Assembly: GCA_003611955.1 (NCBI GenBank)
Contig: RAZE01000002.1
Span: 124,001 to 188,000, forward strand
DNA: 64,000 nucleotides
DNA from: a bacterium 1XD8-76
GTDB taxonomy: Bacteria; Bacillota; Clostridia; Lachnospirales; Lachnospiraceae
Direction: 5' to 3'
This document shows, one piece after another, positions 47,155 to 55,974 of this stretch; the stretch's first letter is position 1, and every line of letters begins with the position of its first letter. The position numbers and the translations under genes are program-made. Below the pieces are notes generated by a model. That model saw only the letters and a program-made list of their open reading frames with translations, was not told the DNA's origin and ran no database searches.

Positions 47155-49530
47155 ATGGGGATTTTTGAGGTTTACAAGGAGGGAGAAATCGGAAAGAAGG
47201 CGGAGAAGCTGTTCCGGGAAGAGCGCTCGCTTCAGAGGCTGGACGGCTGGTTTCTGGCGAGGGAGACGGCTTATCTGAACGAAGAAGAACTGGGCAGGCT
47301 TCCGGCTGAGATGGCAGCGGCGGTGAAACTGGATAAGGTGATCGATGTTATGCCTTTATCCATCAGTGAACATGCCGTTTTCGCCGGGACGCAGAGGGAT
47401 GCCTTTGCGAGAACGTACGCTCTGATCAATCCGGCGTTTGAGGTGGAGACTTTCTGCGGATACTGTGACGCAACGGCCGTGTTCGACGACATTGTGCCGA
47501 ACGAGGAATTTACGAGGGAGAGGATCGCGGCTGTCAAGGATCACATGGAGCAGACGCCCTATGTGCGGAAACTGAAGGAAGTATACGACGAGTATGAAGA
47601 TTACACCGGCGAGGTTGCCTTTTTCATTGAGCAGGTGACGGGTCACGTGATAGCGGATTTCAGGGGGGCGCTCGCCTTCGGTGTGGACGCCATGATCCGC
47701 AGTCTTGAGAAAAAGGAGAAAGAGGCGGAGAACGACAAATACCGCGTGAATTTTGCGGCGATGAAGAGGACGCTGCAGACAGCGGTGAAACTGGCGGGAC
47801 GCTATGCGGATCTGGCGAAGGAACTGCAGGAGAGCGCGGATCCCGGCCGAAAGGCGCAGCTTGCGCTGATGGAACAGACTCTGCGCAAAGTGCCGGCGAA
47901 GGGGGCCGACAGCCTCTACGAAGCGATCCAGTCCTATCTGATCCTGTGGCAGGTGATGTGTCTGGAACAGGCGCCCAATCCGTACGCCTTTTCCGTGGGA
48001 AATGCGGACAGGATCTTTGAGCCTTACCGCGCGAAGGATGACCTGAGCCGTGGGGAGGCCGCGGACCTGTTCAAACATTTTCTCGTGTTCTTCAACATCG
48101 GGGACAGAAGCTGGGCGATCTCCCAGAACGTGCTGATCAGCGGAAGAGATCTGGCGGGGAACGACCTGACCTGCGAGATGAGTTATGCCATTATGGACGC
48201 CTACTACGAGATGAATTTTCCGCAGCCGATCCTGTCGGTCAAATTACATAAAAACACGCCGGATGAACTGTATGAGTACATGGGGAAATTTTTCTTCTCG
48301 CCGGGCGTGCTGACACCTTCTTTGTTTAATGACGATTCAATTTTTGAGATTCTGCGCCAGGGCGGTGTGGAGGACTGCGACCTGCCGGATTACTCGGTGG
48401 CCGGATGTCAGGAGCCGCTGATCATGGGCAAGGACAACGGAAACACTACGAACAGCTGGCTGAATCTGGCGAAGATACTGGAGCTCACCCTGCATCACGG
48501 GAAGTCTCTGATCACCGGAAAGCAGATGGGGCCGGATTTCACGAAAGATATGTCCGCGGAGGAGATGCTTGCTCAGATCCGGGATAAATTTTATGAGGCG
48601 GCCGCCTTCTATATCGAAAAAATGACCGATGCGGCCAACGGCGCATCCGAGGCGATCTCCAGGGAGCCCGTGCCCTTCCTGTCCGTTTTTATGGGCGGAA
48701 TGGACAGCGGTGTGGACATGCGGGACACGGAGGAGCAGGGCACAAAATACAACGGCAGCGGCTGTCTGATTCACGGCCTTGCGGTGGTGGCGGACTCTTT
48801 CCTCGCGATAGATAAGCTGCTGGCGGAGAGACCGGAGCAGGCAGAGAAAATGATGGAAGCTCTGCAAGCGGACTTTGTCGGATATGAGGATTTGCAGGAT
48901 TTCCTTCTTTCTGCACCGAAATTCGGAAACAATATTCCGGAGGTGGACAGGGAGGCGCGGGAGATCGCGGTCAGGATATCCGATATGGTGGCGGCGAGGA
49001 AAAATTATCTCGGCAACAGTTTCCGCCCGGACTTCGCGACGCCGTCCACCCATCTGCTGTACGGCTACTGGACCGGCGCCACACCGGAGGGAAGAAAATC
49101 CCGCGAGATGCTGAACTACGGCGTGGATCCTCTCTACGGGGAAGCGGGGCAGGGGCTCGGGTTTCGGATCCTGTCCGCGATGCAGCTCCCCTATGAAAAG
49201 TTCAGGGGCGGCTATGCTTCCCATTATGGGATAGACCCGAAACTGTTCACGGCGCCGACCTGTGAGGAGAGAGGGCTGCAGTTTAAGCGCAGAGTGCTGA
49301 CGCCGACGTTCTTCAACGAGGAGAACCGGGGGATCGCGCCTTTCTATCTGTATGTGAATGTAACGACGCCGGAGATTCTGCGGGCCGTGCTGGCAAATCC
49401 CAAAAAGTATGCGCCCAGCGGCGTCTACATTATGCGGATCCACGGTACTTTTGTGAATTTCCTGGATCTGTCGCCGGCGATCCAGCAGGATATCATCAAG
49501 AGACTGGATCTGAATTCCACGCGAGTGTAG
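47155..49530 (+). CDS. Glycyl-radical enzyme of unknown substrate (PFL-like)
   Basis: A 791-residue protein of the pyruvate-formate-lyase/diol-dehydratase superfamily. The active-site Cys is C418 in VAGCQEP, followed by E420; GCxEP is the motif of dehydratases and C-C/C-N lyases rather than pyruvate formate-lyase itself (which has CC). The C-terminal Gly-radical loop is R-I-H-G-T around G764, where most members have R-V-x-G-Y/F; the rest of the segment (VNFLDLSPAIQQDIIKRL) is conserved. The activase gene is just upstream, so it is likely functional. Substrate is unknown: no coenzyme A, microcompartment or transport genes are nearby. Confidence 0.85.
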   Translation: MGIFEVYKEGEIGKKAEKLFREERSLQRLDGWFLARETAYLNEEELGRLPAEMAAAVKLDKVIDVMPLSISEHAVFAGTQRDAFARTYALINPAFEVETFCGYCDATAVFDDIVPNEEFTRERIAAVKDHMEQTPYVRKLKEVYDEYEDYTGEVAFFIEQVTGHVIADFRGALAFGVDAMIRSLEKKEKEAENDKYRVNFAAMKRTLQTAVKLAGRYADLAKELQESADPGRKAQLALMEQTLRKVPAKGADSLYEAIQSYLILWQVMCLEQAPNPYAFSVGNADRIFEPYRAKDDLSRGEAADLFKHFLVFFNIGDRSWAISQNVLISGRDLAGNDLTCEMSYAIMDAYYEMNFPQPILSVKLHKNTPDELYEYMGKFFFSPGVLTPSLFNDDSIFEILRQGGVEDCDLPDYSVAGCQEPLIMGKDNGNTTNSWLNLAKILELTLHHGKSLITGKQMGPDFTKDMSAEEMLAQIRDKFYEAAAFYIEKMTDAANGASEAISREPVPFLSVFMGGMDSGVDMRDTEEQGTKYNGSGCLIHGLAVVADSFLAIDKLLAERPEQAEKMMEALQADFVGYEDLQDFLLSAPKFGNNIPEVDREAREIAVRISDMVAARKNYLGNSFRPDFATPSTHLLYGYWTGATPEGRKSREMLNYGVDPLYGEAGQGLGFRILSAMQLPYEKFRGGYASHYGIDPKLFTAPTCEERGLQFKRRVLTPTFFNEENRGIAPFYLYVNVTTPEILRAVLANPKKYAPSGVYIMRIHGTFVNFLDLSPAIQQDIIKRLDLNSTRV

Positions 49531-49569
49531 GAGCGGGAACAGAAAGAGACGAAAAGAGGAAGAAACGAT

Positions 49570-50838
49570 ATGGATAAGGTCATTTCCAAAGAAGTGAGTT
49601 TTGAGCAGGCAGAGGGGTATCGCTATGTGGAGGGCGGTATCTGTGCGGCAAAAGGATATCTGGCAAACGGTTTGAACTGCGGTTTGAACCCTGTGAAGGA
49701 GAAGAACGATCTGGCTCTTTTTGTCAGCGAAGTGCCGGCGAGAGCAGCGGCGGTCTATACAACCAACAAGGTAAAGGGAGCCCCTATCCTTGTCTGTAGA
49801 CGGCATCTCGCAAAGACAGCGAATACGGCGAGGGCGGTGATCGCCAACAGCAAGAATGCCAACACCTGCAACGCGGACGGCGAGGAGAAGGCGGAAAGAA
49901 TGTGCGCTCTGGCGGCAGGGGAGCTGCAGATCAGACCGGAGGAGGTGCTGGCGGCATCCACCGGAGTGATCGGGGAGATCCTGCCGATCGAGCCCATCGA
50001 GAGCCATATAAAAGAGCTGGCTGCGGGACTGAGCAGGACGGGAAATATGGAGGCGGCGAAGGCAATCATGACCACGGATACCGTGAAGAAGGAGGCGGCT
50101 GTGGAGTTTGAGCTGGAGGGAAAACTCTGCCGGGTGGGCGGTATGGCAAAGGGCAGCGGTATGATCTGCCCCAATATGGCGACCACGCTGAATTTTATCA
50201 CGACGGACTGCCGGATCTCGGCGAAGATGCTGCAGGAGGCTCTCGACGAGATCGTGCAGGTGACTTACAACTGCCTCAGCATAGATGGGGATACCTCCAC
50301 GAACGACATGGTGCTGCTTCTGGCGAACGGGCTTGCGGGGAACGAGGAGATCGAGACGGACGGCGAAGCTTACCGGAAGTTCAAAAAGGCGCTCTATCTG
50401 GTCATGCTGCATCTGACCAGAATGCTGGCGAAGGACGGGGAGGGCGCGACAAAACTTCTGGAGTGCAGCGTGGCGGGCGCACCGGATGAAGAGTGCGCCA
50501 GAATCGTGGCAAAGAGCGTGATCTCTTCACCGCTCTTAAAATGTGCCGTATTCGGGGAGGATGCGAACTGGGGCAGAGTGCTTTGCGCGATCGGTTACGC
50601 GGACGCCGATTTCCGGATCGACAAAGTGGACGTCAGCATCTCCAGCAAAAACGGTGCGGTGGAAGTGTGCAGAGACGGCGCGGGCATTCCGTTTTCAGAG
50701 GAGACGGCAAAAGAGGTGCTGGCGGCGGACGAGATCACGATTCAGGTGGATCTGGGACAGGGGAAAGCCGGCGCGCGGGCATTCGGATGCGATCTCACCT
50801 ATGATTACGTGAAAATTAACGGAGATTATCGATCCTGA
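49570..50838 (+). CDS. argJ: Bifunctional glutamate N-acetyltransferase/amino-acid acetyltransferase ArgJ
   Basis: A 422-residue ArgJ, which transfers the acetyl group from N-acetylornithine to glutamate (and in bifunctional forms makes acetylglutamate from acetyl-CoA). The self-cleavage site before the nucleophile Thr is in MAKGSGMICPNMATTLNFI; cleavage occurs before the first T of ATT, giving alpha and beta chains. The start follows AAGAGGAAG. No other arg genes lie in the window, so it is separated from the usual argCJBD cluster; 39 bases separate it from the glycyl-radical gene. Confidence 0.94.
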   Translation: MDKVISKEVSFEQAEGYRYVEGGICAAKGYLANGLNCGLNPVKEKNDLALFVSEVPARAAAVYTTNKVKGAPILVCRRHLAKTANTARAVIANSKNANTCNADGEEKAERMCALAAGELQIRPEEVLAASTGVIGEILPIEPIESHIKELAAGLSRTGNMEAAKAIMTTDTVKKEAAVEFELEGKLCRVGGMAKGSGMICPNMATTLNFITTDCRISAKMLQEALDEIVQVTYNCLSIDGDTSTNDMVLLLANGLAGNEEIETDGEAYRKFKKALYLVMLHLTRMLAKDGEGATKLLECSVAGAPDEECARIVAKSVISSPLLKCAVFGEDANWGRVLCAIGYADADFRIDKVDVSISSKNGAVEVCRDGAGIPFSEETAKEVLAADEITIQVDLGQGKAGARAFGCDLTYDYVKINGDYRS

Positions 50839-50882
50839 GGCGAGAATGTCAATATTTTGAAGAAAATTACCAAAGATTCTTT

Positions 50883-50911
50883 TTTACAAGAAGATAGAAA
50901 TGTGATAAAAT
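50883..50911 (+). promoter_or_regulatory. Sigma-A promoter for the polysaccharide deacetylase
   Basis: TTTACA (50883-50888), 17 bases, TAAAAT (50906-50911). The first in-frame ATG is at 50921, about 10 bases after the -10, so a transcript starting at the usual distance would be almost leaderless. Confidence 0.6.
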
Positions 50912-50920
50912 ATATAAGAT

Positions 50921-51922
50921 ATGAGCACGGAACGAGTGGAAGAGACAAAAAAGGGGCAAAATCGTGAGATGACACCTGGGAGGCGAAAGAGGATCGATCG
51001 CCTGAAAAAGATGATTGTACGCGCGGTGGTGCTTATGATATTACTTCCGACGACGGGCTGCATTATCCTTGGCATAAAACTGCATCGGGCGAGGCAATAC
51101 GCGGAGAGCATGGAGTGGCAGATCTATTTTCTGGAAGGTGCGCTGCAGGATTCCGTGGATGCCACTGACAGGGCGGAGGCGCTTCTGCGGATCAATGAGG
51201 AGCTCCGTCAGAGTGCCGGAGCTTCCGGGAGAACCGCTCCCCCGGCGGATGCGGAGGAGGCGGCGGGAGAAGAGGCGGCTTCCGGGACGGAAGATACGAG
51301 AAAGGTGTATCTCACGTTCGACGACGGCCCCAGCATTTATACGGAGGAAATCCTCGATATTCTGGCGCAGTATAATGTGAAGGCGACCTTTTTTGTGACA
51401 GGAAAGGGAAAAGAAGGCTACGGCGATGTCTATCGCAGAATTGTGGACGAGGGGCACACCCTGGGGATGCATTCCTACAGCCATGAGTACGGCAATATCT
51501 ATGCGTCTCTGGAAAATTTTCAGAAGGATCTGGAAACGTTGCGAAACTTTCTCTATAATGAGACAGGAGTGGTCAGCCATTTTTACCGTTTCCCAGGCGG
51601 AAGCAGCAACAATGTCAGCCGGACGGATATCCGTGAGATAACAGCCTATCTGAAAGCCATGGATATCGAGTATTTCGACTGGAATGTCTCGGCGGGGGAT
51701 GCGACGAGTGTTTATTTGAACAGCGGACAGATCGTGAACCGTGTGATGAATCAGGTGCCGTCCCACCGTGTAGCGATGGTGCTGCTGCACGACGCGGCGG
51801 ACAAACATTCCACAGTGGAGGCGCTGCCGAAGCTGATCGAAGAGATTCAGGAGCTGGAAGATACGGAGATCGTGCCGATCACAAAAGAGACCATGCTGAT
51901 TCAGCATGTGGCGAACGAGTAG
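50921..51922 (+). CDS. Membrane-anchored polysaccharide deacetylase
   Basis: A 333-residue NodB-type deacetylase. An N-terminal membrane helix (about residues 32-50, IVRAVVLMILLPTTGCIIL) and a short coiled-coil stalk precede the catalytic domain. Motif 1 is TFDDGP (Asp, Asp), motif 2 HSYSHEY (metal-binding His), and the rest of the domain is typical (FYRFPGG, VSAGD, VLLHDA). It probably deacetylates peptidoglycan or another wall glycan outside the cell. The start is uncertain: 50921 is leaderless, and 50969 has GGGG about 12 bases upstream. Confidence 0.9.
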   Translation: MSTERVEETKKGQNREMTPGRRKRIDRLKKMIVRAVVLMILLPTTGCIILGIKLHRARQYAESMEWQIYFLEGALQDSVDATDRAEALLRINEELRQSAGASGRTAPPADAEEAAGEEAASGTEDTRKVYLTFDDGPSIYTEEILDILAQYNVKATFFVTGKGKEGYGDVYRRIVDEGHTLGMHSYSHEYGNIYASLENFQKDLETLRNFLYNETGVVSHFYRFPGGSSNNVSRTDIREITAYLKAMDIEYFDWNVSAGDATSVYLNSGQIVNRVMNQVPSHRVAMVLLHDAADKHSTVEALPKLIEEIQELEDTEIVPITKETMLIQHVANE

Positions 51923-51968
51923 AAGGGAAAATACAATATCAGATATAGAAATACGGAGGAAAATAGAA

Positions 51969-52970
51969 ATGGGCTTTTTTTCTGAACTGAAAGAAGATCT
52001 GTCGCAGGCTGTGAACGAGCTTGTGCCGGAGGAAGCGCAGGCGGCAGAGAGGAAAGCGGTGGAGAAAGTAAATGTCCCGGAACAGAGCGCGGGAGACAGT
52101 TTGGCCCCGGAGACTGCGGAAGATTTGAGCAGGATGCTTGACAACATGGATCTGAATCTGGATGTGGAATCGGAGACAATGGCGGAAGAAACGGTGACAA
52201 TACCGGAGGAAGAGCCGGAAGCGATACCGGAGATCGCGTCGGAAGTGGTGCCGGAGATCGTGCCGGAAGCGGCAGAGGAGGAGCCGGCGGTAATGCCGGA
52301 AGTGATACCGGAGATCGTACCGGAGACGGAAGTGGAAGAAATTCCGGAAATACCGTATGAGGAGCCCCAGGCAGTGGTGGAGGATGCGTATGGGGAACCG
52401 GAGACGGTAGAGGAAATAAATGAAAAACAAGAGGAGGAAGTTCAGGTGGAAGAGACACAGTACATGGAAATGGAGACAGAGAGAACAGAATTGGAGGGGG
52501 AGGTTGTAGAAGAGACAGCCCTGATCACGGCGGGAATGACAATCCGGGGAGATATCGCTTCCCAGGGGTCTATGGACGTCATCGGAACAGTGATCGGAAA
52601 TATCGATGTTCTCGGAAAATTGAATATTACAGGGACGATCGAAGGAGCGTCCAAGGCGGCTGATGTGTATGCGGAGAAAGCGCGTATCAACGGCGATATC
52701 CACAGTACCGCCAGCATCAAGATCGGACAGAATACGATCATTATCGGAAACATTTTTGCGACCAGCGCGGTGATCGCGGGCGCGGTGAAAGGCGATATCG
52801 ATGTGAAGGGTCCCGTCATTCTGGACACTTCCGCCATTGTGATGGGCAATATCAAGTCCAAGTCCGTTCAGATCAACAACGGCGCGGTGATCGAGGGTCT
52901 CTGCTCGCAGTGCTATGCGGATGTCAGTCCTTCTTCCTTCTTTGAAGACATCAAGAAGGCCAGAAAATAG
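51969..52970 (+). CDS. Bactofilin with long acidic N-terminal extension
   Basis: A 333-residue polymer-forming cytoskeletal protein. Residues about 190-320 form the bactofilin right-handed beta-helix (TIRGDIASQGSMDVIG, IKIGQNTIIIGNIFA). The N-terminal ~180 residues are a Glu/Pro/Val-rich region with repeats of the kind VPEIVPE; most bactofilins have short tails. ATG 51969 follows GGAGG; the in-frame ORF start at 51906 overlaps the deacetylase. Bactofilins scaffold cell-shape or wall-modifying enzymes, and the deacetylase upstream is a plausible client (inference). Confidence 0.88.
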   Translation: MGFFSELKEDLSQAVNELVPEEAQAAERKAVEKVNVPEQSAGDSLAPETAEDLSRMLDNMDLNLDVESETMAEETVTIPEEEPEAIPEIASEVVPEIVPEAAEEEPAVMPEVIPEIVPETEVEEIPEIPYEEPQAVVEDAYGEPETVEEINEKQEEEVQVEETQYMEMETERTELEGEVVEETALITAGMTIRGDIASQGSMDVIGTVIGNIDVLGKLNITGTIEGASKAADVYAEKARINGDIHSTASIKIGQNTIIIGNIFATSAVIAGAVKGDIDVKGPVILDTSAIVMGNIKSKSVQINNGAVIEGLCSQCYADVSPSSFFEDIKKARK

Positions 52971-52981
52971 GAGAGATCTTT

Positions 52982-53677
52982 ATGAAGAGAATCATGCTGA
53001 AACTCAGCGGGGAAGCGCTGGCCGGCGAGAAGAAAACAGGGTTTGACGAGGAGACTGTCAGGGGTGTGGCTCTGCAGGTGAAACAGCTTGTGGATGACGG
53101 TATCGAGGTCGGCATTGTGATCGGCGGCGGCAATTTCTGGCGGGGGCGTTCCAGTGAGAATATCGACAGGACGAAGGCGGATCAGATCGGCATGCTGGCT
53201 ACGGTGATGAACTGTATTTACGTGTCGGAGATCTTCCGCAGTGTGGGTATGATGACCAATATCCTGACGCCCTTTGAATGCGGTTCTTTTACGAAGCTGT
53301 TTTCCAAGGACAGGGCGAATAAGTACTTTGCCCACGGCCAGGTGGTATTTTTTGCGGGAGGCACAGGACATCCCTATTTTTCCACGGATACCGGTGTCGT
53401 TCTGCGGGCGGTGGAAGTGGAGGCAGATGTGATCCTGCTGGCGAAAGCGGTGGACGGGGTCTACGACGATGATCCGAGAAAGAATCCGGAGGCCAGAAAA
53501 TACGCAGAGGTTACGATCGGAGAAGTCATTGAAAAGAATCTGCAGGTGGTGGATATGACGGCTTCCATTCTGGCCAGGGACAATAAGATGCCGATGTGGG
53601 TGTTCGGGCTGAGCGAAAAGGACAGTATTGTGAATACGGTGAAAGGCAGTTTTACCGGGACAAAAGTGATAGTATAA
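52982..53677 (+). CDS. pyrH: UMP kinase
   Basis: A 231-residue amino-acid-kinase-fold UMP kinase, which converts UMP to UDP. The segments RIMLKLSGEAL and VIGGGNFWRGR (phosphate loop) mark it, and the C-terminus has VWGLSEKDSI-type VFGLSEKDSI. GGAGAG precedes the ATG. It starts the run pyrH-frr-uppS-cdsA-dxr-rseP found in most Firmicutes; normally it directly follows tsf, which here is 31 kb upstream. Confidence 0.97.
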   Translation: MKRIMLKLSGEALAGEKKTGFDEETVRGVALQVKQLVDDGIEVGIVIGGGNFWRGRSSENIDRTKADQIGMLATVMNCIYVSEIFRSVGMMTNILTPFECGSFTKLFSKDRANKYFAHGQVVFFAGGTGHPYFSTDTGVVLRAVEVEADVILLAKAVDGVYDDDPRKNPEARKYAEVTIGEVIEKNLQVVDMTASILARDNKMPMWVFGLSEKDSIVNTVKGSFTGTKVIV

Positions 53678-53693
53678 GAGAAGGGAAAAAGTT

Positions 53694-54245
53694 ATGGATG
53701 AACGGTTAAAAGTATATGATGACAAGATGCAGAAGGCGTATAAGTATCTGGAGGGAGATTACCAGACGATACGCGCCGGGCGTGCCAATCCCCATGTGCT
53801 GGACAAGGTGAAAGTGAACTACTACGGAACGCCCACGCCGATCCAGCAGGTGGGAAACGTAACAGTGCCGGAACCCAGAATGCTGCAGATCGCGCCCTGG
53901 GAGAAGACGCTGATCAAGGAGATCGAGAAAGCGATCATGGCCTCCGATGTGGGGATCACCCCTTCCAACGACGGGGCGGTGATCAGGCTGGTGTTCCCGG
54001 AGCTGACGGAGGAGCGCAGAAAAGATCTAGTGAAAGAGATCAAAAAGAAAGCGGAGGAAGGAAAAGTGGCTGTCCGCAATATCAGAAGGGACGGCAACGA
54101 AGCTTTCAAAAAGCTCTCCAAGCAGGATGTGTCGGAGGACGAGATCAAAGAATTGCAGGATAAGCTGCAGAAGATGACGGACAGATATATCAAGGATATG
54201 GAAAAGCTGATGGATGAAAAGTCCAAAGAGATTATGAAAGTATAA
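53694..54245 (+). CDS. frr: Ribosome recycling factor
   Basis: A 183-residue RRF, which with EF-G splits post-termination ribosomes. The three-helix bundle with RAGRANPHVLDKV at the N-terminus, YYGTPTPIQQVGNV in the middle, and EEGKVAVRNIRRDGNE near the C-terminus is present. It follows pyrH by 16 bases, with GGGAAAAAG as ribosome binding site. Confidence 0.97.
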   Translation: MDERLKVYDDKMQKAYKYLEGDYQTIRAGRANPHVLDKVKVNYYGTPTPIQQVGNVTVPEPRMLQIAPWEKTLIKEIEKAIMASDVGITPSNDGAVIRLVFPELTEERRKDLVKEIKKKAEEGKVAVRNIRRDGNEAFKKLSKQDVSEDEIKELQDKLQKMTDRYIKDMEKLMDEKSKEIMKV

Positions 54246-54274
54246 AAATTATAGTTCAAACGGTAAAATAAAGG

Positions 54275-54304
54275 GGCGGCACAGGAGAAGTATCTGTTGC
54301 CGCC
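54275..54304 (+). other. Hairpin between frr and uppS without T run
   Basis: GGCGGCA (54275-54281) pairs with TGCCGCC (54298-54304), extended by ACAG/CTGT. No run of T follows, so it is more likely an intercistronic processing or stabilising structure than a terminator. Confidence 0.5.
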
Positions 54305-54328
54305 TTCGAGCGTGAAGAGTGTGAAGAG

Positions 54329-55042
54329 ATGGAAGAGAAGAATAAAAATGTACCGCAGCATGTAGCGATCATACTGGATGGAAACGGGAGATGGGCCAAA
54401 AAGCGGGGAATGCCGAGAAATTACGGACACGCGCAGGGGGCGAAGAACGTGGAGGTGATCTGCCGGGCCGCCTGGAACATGGGAATTAAATATCTGACCG
54501 TGTACGCTTTTTCCACGGAAAACTGGAGGAGGCCGCAGGATGAGGTGGACGCGCTGATGAAGCTTCTGAATCAGTATATGAAAAACTGTCAGAGGACGGC
54601 GAAGAAGAACAATATGCGGGTGAGGGTCATAGGCGATAAGAGCGGGCTAAGCGAGGCGATTCAGAGGGATATCGCGCAGCTGGAGGAGGCGACGAAGACG
54701 TATGACGGCTTAAACTTTACGATAGCGCTGAACTATGGCGGGAGAGATGAGTTGACCAGAGCGATCAAAAATATTGCCCGCTCCGTGAAAGACGGCGAGA
54801 TATCGCCGGAGGAGATCACCGAGGAGCGGATCTCCGCCGCACTCGATACGGCCGGACTGCCGGATCCGGATCTGATGATCCGCACTTCCTATGAGCTTCG
54901 CATCAGCAATTATCTGTTGTGGCAGCTTGCCTACTCGGAATTCTATTTTACGGAAGTACCCTGGCCGGATTTTGACGAGGAGGAATTGCAAAAGGCGGTG
55001 GAGGCCTACAGACAGAGAGACAGACGGTTCGGAATGGTATAG
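54329..55042 (+). CDS. uppS: Isoprenyl (undecaprenyl) diphosphate synthase
   Basis: A 237-residue cis-prenyltransferase that makes the C55 lipid carrier for cell-wall synthesis. The signature DGNGRWAKKRG near residue 17 carries the catalytic Asp; YAFSTENWRRP and the C-terminal SEFYFTEVPWPDF follow. An earlier start is not supported. It follows frr after 83 bases containing a hairpin. Confidence 0.96.
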   Translation: MEEKNKNVPQHVAIILDGNGRWAKKRGMPRNYGHAQGAKNVEVICRAAWNMGIKYLTVYAFSTENWRRPQDEVDALMKLLNQYMKNCQRTAKKNNMRVRVIGDKSGLSEAIQRDIAQLEEATKTYDGLNFTIALNYGGRDELTRAIKNIARSVKDGEISPEEITEERISAALDTAGLPDPDLMIRTSYELRISNYLLWQLAYSEFYFTEVPWPDFDEEELQKAVEAYRQRDRRFGMV

Positions 55043-55059
55043 AAAGGCGGAATGTGCAG

Positions 55060-55929
55060 ATGTTTTGGGTCAGACTCAGGAGCAGTATCATATTGATTGT
55101 CCTTGCGCTTGTCACGATGTTCGCCGGCGGGTATGTTTTGTTGGCGGCCATGGTTTTTTTGTCGCTGATGGCTTACCGGGAACTGGCCGGGGCGGCGGGA
55201 GTCAGTGCGGGGAAAAAGTCCGGGAAAAAGAACGGACTGGAAATCGTCGGTATCATCGGTATTATTTTTTATTACCTTCTGTTGTCCCTGAGCATGGAGA
55301 CAGAGGTGATACCTGTGGAGACAGCGATTCTTTTCACACTGATCTGCGTCTTTATGGGGGGGATGTTCGTCTATGTGTTCGGGTTTCCGAAATTTCAGGC
55401 TTCTCAGGTGATGGCGGCATTTTTCGGCTTTTTTTACGGTCCGGTCTGCCTGTCGTTTATCTATCTGACAAGAGAGTTTGGCAGGGGGGCAGCCGGCGAT
55501 AAAGCGGAGACGGGGCTGTTTATCGTATGGCTTATTCTGATAGCTTCCTGGGGATGCGACACCTGCGCCTACTGTGTGGGAATGCTCATTGGACGGCATA
55601 AGATGTCGCCGGTGCTCAGCCCAAAGAAATCGGTGGAGGGCGCCGTGGGCGGTGTCGTCGGGGCGGCGGCGCTGGGAGCGCTGTACGGTTTTTTTGTGAG
55701 AGAGATGGTGGCGGATGAGAGAATTGTCCTGTTTTTTGCGCTGATTTGCGGTGTGGGCTCCCTGATCTCCATGGTGGGGGATCTGGCGGCCTCCGCGGTG
55801 AAGAGAAATGCCGGGATAAAAGATTACGGGAAACTGATCCCGGGGCACGGCGGGGTGATAGATCGTTTTGACAGCGTGATCTTTACGGCGCCGGTGATCT
55901 ATTTTATGGCGGTGTTTCTGCTGGGATAG
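55060..55929 (+). CDS. cdsA: Phosphatidate cytidylyltransferase CdsA
   Basis: A polytopic membrane enzyme of 289 residues making CDP-diacylglycerol from phosphatidate. Eight hydrophobic segments are visible. The C-terminal signature is split here as SAVKRNAGIKDYG then PGHGGVIDRFDS. ATG 55060 is preferred because AAAGGCGG lies 9 bases upstream; a GTG at 55054 is possible. The end lies 45 bases before dxr. Confidence 0.94.
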   Translation: MFWVRLRSSIILIVLALVTMFAGGYVLLAAMVFLSLMAYRELAGAAGVSAGKKSGKKNGLEIVGIIGIIFYYLLLSLSMETEVIPVETAILFTLICVFMGGMFVYVFGFPKFQASQVMAAFFGFFYGPVCLSFIYLTREFGRGAAGDKAETGLFIVWLILIASWGCDTCAYCVGMLIGRHKMSPVLSPKKSVEGAVGGVVGAAALGALYGFFVREMVADERIVLFFALICGVGSLISMVGDLAASAVKRNAGIKDYGKLIPGHGGVIDRFDSVIFTAPVIYFMAVFLLG

Positions 55930-55974
55930 AGACAGAAAAAGCGTTGGAATTTTTGGAGGAAACGGAGAGAGAAC

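Noticed and set aside
48337..50412. Long open frame on the - strand opposite the glycyl-radical and argJ genes
   Set aside because: It lies antisense to two clearly conserved genes, is rich in His/Arg/Leu as shadow frames of GC-rich DNA are, and has no motif.
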